A DNA stretch of 64,000 nt from Skeletonema tropicum (lineage: Eukaryota; Bacillariophyta; Thalassiosirophyceae; Thalassiosirales; Thalassiosiraceae), in the NCBI GenBank assembly GCA_037178625.1, contig CM074149.1, positions 186,001 through 250,000 on the forward strand. The letters run 5' to 3'. The notes beneath the pieces are model-generated. The model saw nothing but the letters and a program-made list of their open reading frames with translations. It ran no database searches and was not told where the DNA came from. The position numbers were made by a program, and so were the translations under genes. This document shows, in pieces, positions 61,300 through 64,000 of the stretch. Each line of letters begins with the position of its first letter. Position 1 is the stretch's first letter.

Positions 61300-61957
61300 T
61301 TGCGAACTGGAGGCTACTGGCGGGAAAAAAGTGGCACCAGTGCCAATCTCAAATCTCACACAAAACACTAACAAAATGAACAAAGTCATAAATATGGCCA
61401 TGATACTCGACAAAAATACATAGAACAGCCTCAAGATACCATACCAATCATTATATATACATTATCTGCTTCAGAAGAAACTATAGTTCATCTAGATAGT
61501 TGGTTGGTTATTTGCTTAATTACACTCGAAGGGTAGTAACTTGTGACATTGCTCTAGATAATTGTAGATAATTTCGCCCCTGGAGGGCCAACCATGACGT
61601 ACTTTAAGATTTCCGTTAATTTTCATATAGAGCAACTATCTACAATTTTGGCACCGATAACTGCTATTTTGATCTAGGATGACGCATGCCTACGGCATCT
61701 TTGCATGCGTGTGCTGCTGCTGCTATGCGAATATACTACATATACGTTGACCAGTGGTTCTATCAAAAGCTATTAGTCTCTTCTATCATATTATGGACGG
61801 AGATGGGGTCGGGAGGGCGATATTGACGCGCAGAACCACCATAGTAGGGGTTTAAAATCGATGGTTGTGTTTTGTTAGTGTTTTGTGTGAGATTCTAGTT
61901 GGTGCCACTTTTTTCCCGGTGAAACTTTTTTCCCGCCAGTAGGAGGCCCAGTTCGAG
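61300..61957. mobile_element. MITE-like element with about 75-bp imperfect TIRs
   Basis: 61300-61378 and the complement of 61868-61957 share CTACTGGCGGGAAAAAAGT, GGCACCA and AATCTCACACAAAACACTAA. The right arm has a duplicated GGGAAAAAAGT segment. No frame inside. GTTGACCAGTGG near 61745 links it to the element at 51828. Exact termini and target duplication were not resolved. Confidence 0.65.
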
Positions 61958-62184
61958 CCCGAATCCTCATCCATCTCGAACTCCGAACTCGACATGTACC
62001 TATTCCTATGTGCCCTACGTGAGTGCCGTTTTGACTCGGCACTAACATATTTCAATAAAAGGGCTCTTTCTTGTTGCCCAAAAATCATGCGTTGAATACG
62101 GTACTCAATTACACGAAAGCCGGTAGAGCTCCTTTTCAGTTCGGAATTGCGAGTTCGAGCAAACAAAATCACAGCTTAGCGTGT

Positions 62185-62550
62185 CATCAACTTCAGGCTA
62201 CTTATCCTCTCGCGCATTTCTATCTGGTCGTAAAATCAACTCTGCTACTAAAGAGAATGTGAGAGGAGTATTCCGGTACTCTTGATAGATAGGAATCAGT
62301 AATAAAGTACCGCTTCAGCTTGAACTTAGATTTAATTCTCCGGCACAGGCCTGTCCCAAGGAGATTTGTCAACCAAAATCTTGCTTTAATAGCGAACAGT
62401 AAAAGTGAAACTGCATGCAATCTCTGACAGAGCCGACATCACTCGTGGCAACACTCATCTTCGCCGCAGAAAAAGTATGTACACATGAAGAGAGGCTCAA
62501 AACGCTCATCAAGCAACTGCATCATCACCTCACCTCATATCATTTCAGTT
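62185..62550 (+). repeat. duplicated upstream (promoter) block, copy 1
   Basis: Matches 63487-63834 (offset about 1302 bases at its left end), including AAAGTACCGCTTCAGCTTGA and GACAGAGCCGACATCACTC, and ends just before the leader of the ankyrin gene at 62627. Confidence 0.85.
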
Positions 62551-62626
62551 AGTATCCCCTTTCATAAAACAAGAACTCCAAAAGCTACACACAAACAACT
62601 GAAATACATCAACGATAAAAAACAAC

Positions 62627-63301
62627 ATGACCAGCTCCATAGTAATGAAATCGATAGCACTTCTCCTTCGCATCATCGAGTTGAAAGATTGGCAAAGCCT
62701 GGAGGAAATTGCTCTTTCTAACCCCACTATCTTCCGAACTCTATGCGAGGACATCGCTGGATGTGAAGAGTTCCACGGTATGACTCTACTTCATGCTGTA
62801 GCGAGATTCGATGCACCCCTGACCGTTGTCGCCAAGATGATCGAGATTTGCCCCGATCTCCCATCTGCTACCGATTGCCTGGGCAGGACTCCCCTTCACG
62901 TGGCTGCTGGTCTAGGAGCGTCACCGGATGTGATCAAGCTCATCGCCCATTCTTGGCCGGCTGCATGCATCTCACCGGACGAAGACGGAAAGACTCCATT
63001 ACATTTTGCTTGCGACACTTCTTGTGAGCTGTTTGCGGACGATTCTAACAACAAGACCCCTTCACGAGCAGTACCGAATCATGATTCTATCCGCTACTTG
63101 CTGTCAGAGTGTCTCCATCCAGCCGCAATGGAAGACCTTGACGAAATGAATCCTCTGGAATACGCCATCCTGAGTGATGCTGAGATGGAAACTGTCAAGT
63201 TGTTACAGCTTGCGGTATCGGTGGAGATACAGTCGCGATCGAAATCGAAAAGTCCAGTCAATCCTCCAGTCAATGCTTCGTCAGTTTCCGTGAGAGCATG
63301 A
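62627..63301 (+). CDS. ankyrin-repeat protein, copy 4 (224 residues)
   Basis: Almost identical to copy 1 at 11211 over its full length: I count about five to six amino-acid differences, for example DWQSLEEIAL against DWESLEGIAL and NPLEYAILSD against SPLEYALLND. It has the same four ankyrin-type motifs and Ser/Lys tail ending VSVRA. The 3' flank is also nearly the same as that of copy 1, but the upstream region is unrelated and instead duplicated before the next gene. The start is the conserved MTSSI. High identity to a gene 51 kb away, exceeding that to near neighbours in the array, suggests recent transposition-like duplication or gene conversion. Confidence 0.85.
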   Translation: MTSSIVMKSIALLLRIIELKDWQSLEEIALSNPTIFRTLCEDIAGCEEFHGMTLLHAVARFDAPLTVVAKMIEICPDLPSATDCLGRTPLHVAAGLGASPDVIKLIAHSWPAACISPDEDGKTPLHFACDTSCELFADDSNNKTPSRAVPNHDSIRYLLSECLHPAAMEDLDEMNPLEYAILSDAEMETVKLLQLAVSVEIQSRSKSKSPVNPPVNASSVSVRA

Positions 63302-63486
63302 ATATAGGCCTAGGATATTATTGAATGTTGAAATAGTTTATAGTAGACTTGCTTTGAATTTTAAGTAGACCAGAGCTAGCAGTAGCAGACGCATTATTTG
63401 TGTTCCCCGCTCTATCTCCTCTGATTCTGCAAATCAGATTTTTGTACTCCTCTCTTGAGTATGTAAGGCTAATGAAGTCCCTCCAT
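63302..63486. other. 3' flank of ankyrin copy 4 and dispersed repeat
   Basis: It starts with the family's conserved 3' flank, then from about 63404 carries the second copy of the repeat seen at 54663-54735. Confidence 0.6.
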
Positions 63487-63834
63487 AACATCAACTTCAG
63501 GCTACTCATCCTCTCGCGCATCTCTATCTGGTCGTAAAATCAACTCTGCTACTACTAAAGAGAATGTGAGAGGAGTATTCCGGTACTCTTCATAGGTAGG
63601 AATCAGTAATAAAGTACCGCTTCAGCTTGAACTTCGATTTCATTCTCCGGCACAGGCCTGTCCCAAGGAGATTAGTCAACCAAAATAAAGTGAAACTGCA
63701 TGCAATCTCTGACAGAGCCGACATCACTCCGACAAAACTCCTTCGCCTTAGGTAATAAGTAGGTTCTCCGACACACAGTAAGGCTCAAAACGCTCAATAA
63801 CTGCATCATCACCTCCACCTCATATCATTTCAAT
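63487..63834 (+). repeat. duplicated upstream (promoter) block, copy 2
   Basis: Partner of 62185-62550; it immediately precedes the ATG of the gene cut by the right edge. It keeps the CATCATCACCT...CTCATATCATTTCA leader. Confidence 0.85.
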
Positions 63835-64000
63835 ATGAACTCGATCTCTGGCAACAATAACCAACAAATCAAGTTTCTCTTCGCCCGCCTCAGAGAGCAC
63901 CTTGAGCATCAAAGACAACAACACGAGAACAGCAGCATGGTGTACGAATCCGGCACTGAATCATCAGACGACGACAGCGAGGATAGCAGTCATTGCGGCC
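63835..64000 (+). CDS. N-terminal start of an unknown gene, cut by the window edge
   Basis: An open frame of 55 codons starts at the ATG at 63835 (MNSISGNNNQQIKF) and runs to the end. It has a helical basic stretch (FARLREHLEHQRQQ) followed by an acidic Ser/Asp/Glu-rich segment (ESSDDDSEDSS). It is not an ankyrin protein in the visible part, although its upstream block is a duplicate of that of ankyrin copy 4. Too little is present for a family call. Confidence 0.5.
   Translation, partial: MNSISGNNNQQIKFLFARLREHLEHQRQQHENSSMVYESGTESSDDDSEDSSHCG

Overview
The window looks like nuclear DNA of a heterokont alga, most likely a diatom. Signs are long intronless reading frames, Ty1/copia and other retroelements of the kind abundant in diatom genomes, a Crypton/DIRS-like tyrosine recombinase, families of small ankyrin proteins, and a protein with the (K/R)xVSFxP...WYSxxDF pattern I associate with diatom hypothetical proteins. 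The assignment rests on recognition, not on a database search. No rRNA or complete tRNA was seen. More than half of the window is mobile or repetitive.

Layout. (1) 1-9060, minus strand: a LINE-type retrotransposon with a 1504-residue ORF1, a probable -1 frameshift extension, and an ORF2 (AP-endonuclease plus reverse transcriptase) that runs off the left edge and overlaps the preceding frame by eight bases. (2) 9.2-21.2 kb: repeat-rich DNA with three ankyrin genes (11211, 15024, 18553) and two members of a second unknown family beginning MQQQ (16706, 20364). Ankyrin gene, about 1 kb spacer and MQQQ gene recur as a module. (3) 21.0-39.5 kb: a third module (ankyrin fragment 21017-21170 ... MQQQ gene 38741-39466) blown apart by nested insertions. 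One is a terminal-inverted-repeat (TIR) DNA transposon (21220-29054, probable 5-bp target duplication AATTT) carrying a decayed unfamiliar protein of about 750-800 residues; two end-sharing tandem elements (24346-28935) sit in its right TIR. The other is a decayed retroelement (about 29209-38228) whose reverse transcriptase is split by a 3'-truncated copia element (32050-37410). The copia frame and the host RT remnant are fused in one open frame of 1762 codons.

(4) 39.6-46.7 kb, minus strand: the most striking host gene, a 2333-residue frame joining a low-complexity N-terminus, a class 3 lipase domain (GHSMG), about seven hydrophobic segments and three tandem chalcone-isomerase-like domains (a fold that includes fatty-acid-binding proteins). 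(5) 46.7-55.2 kb: an inverted ankyrin pseudogene, MITE-like elements (one carrying telomere-like repeats), a 280-residue gene with two copies of a VSFAP motif, and a divergent ankyrin gene. (6) 55.2-61.0 kb: repeat-rich, mostly non-coding DNA ending in a tyrosine recombinase gene with apparently intact catalytic residues. (7) 61-64 kb: a foldback element, an ankyrin gene nearly identical to the one at 11.2 kb, and an edge-truncated gene whose upstream region is a duplicate of that ankyrin gene's.

Coordinates of element ends and all family calls come from reading the sequence by eye. Several frameshifts lie in homopolymer runs, so assembly error is a live alternative to biological decay or programmed frameshifting.
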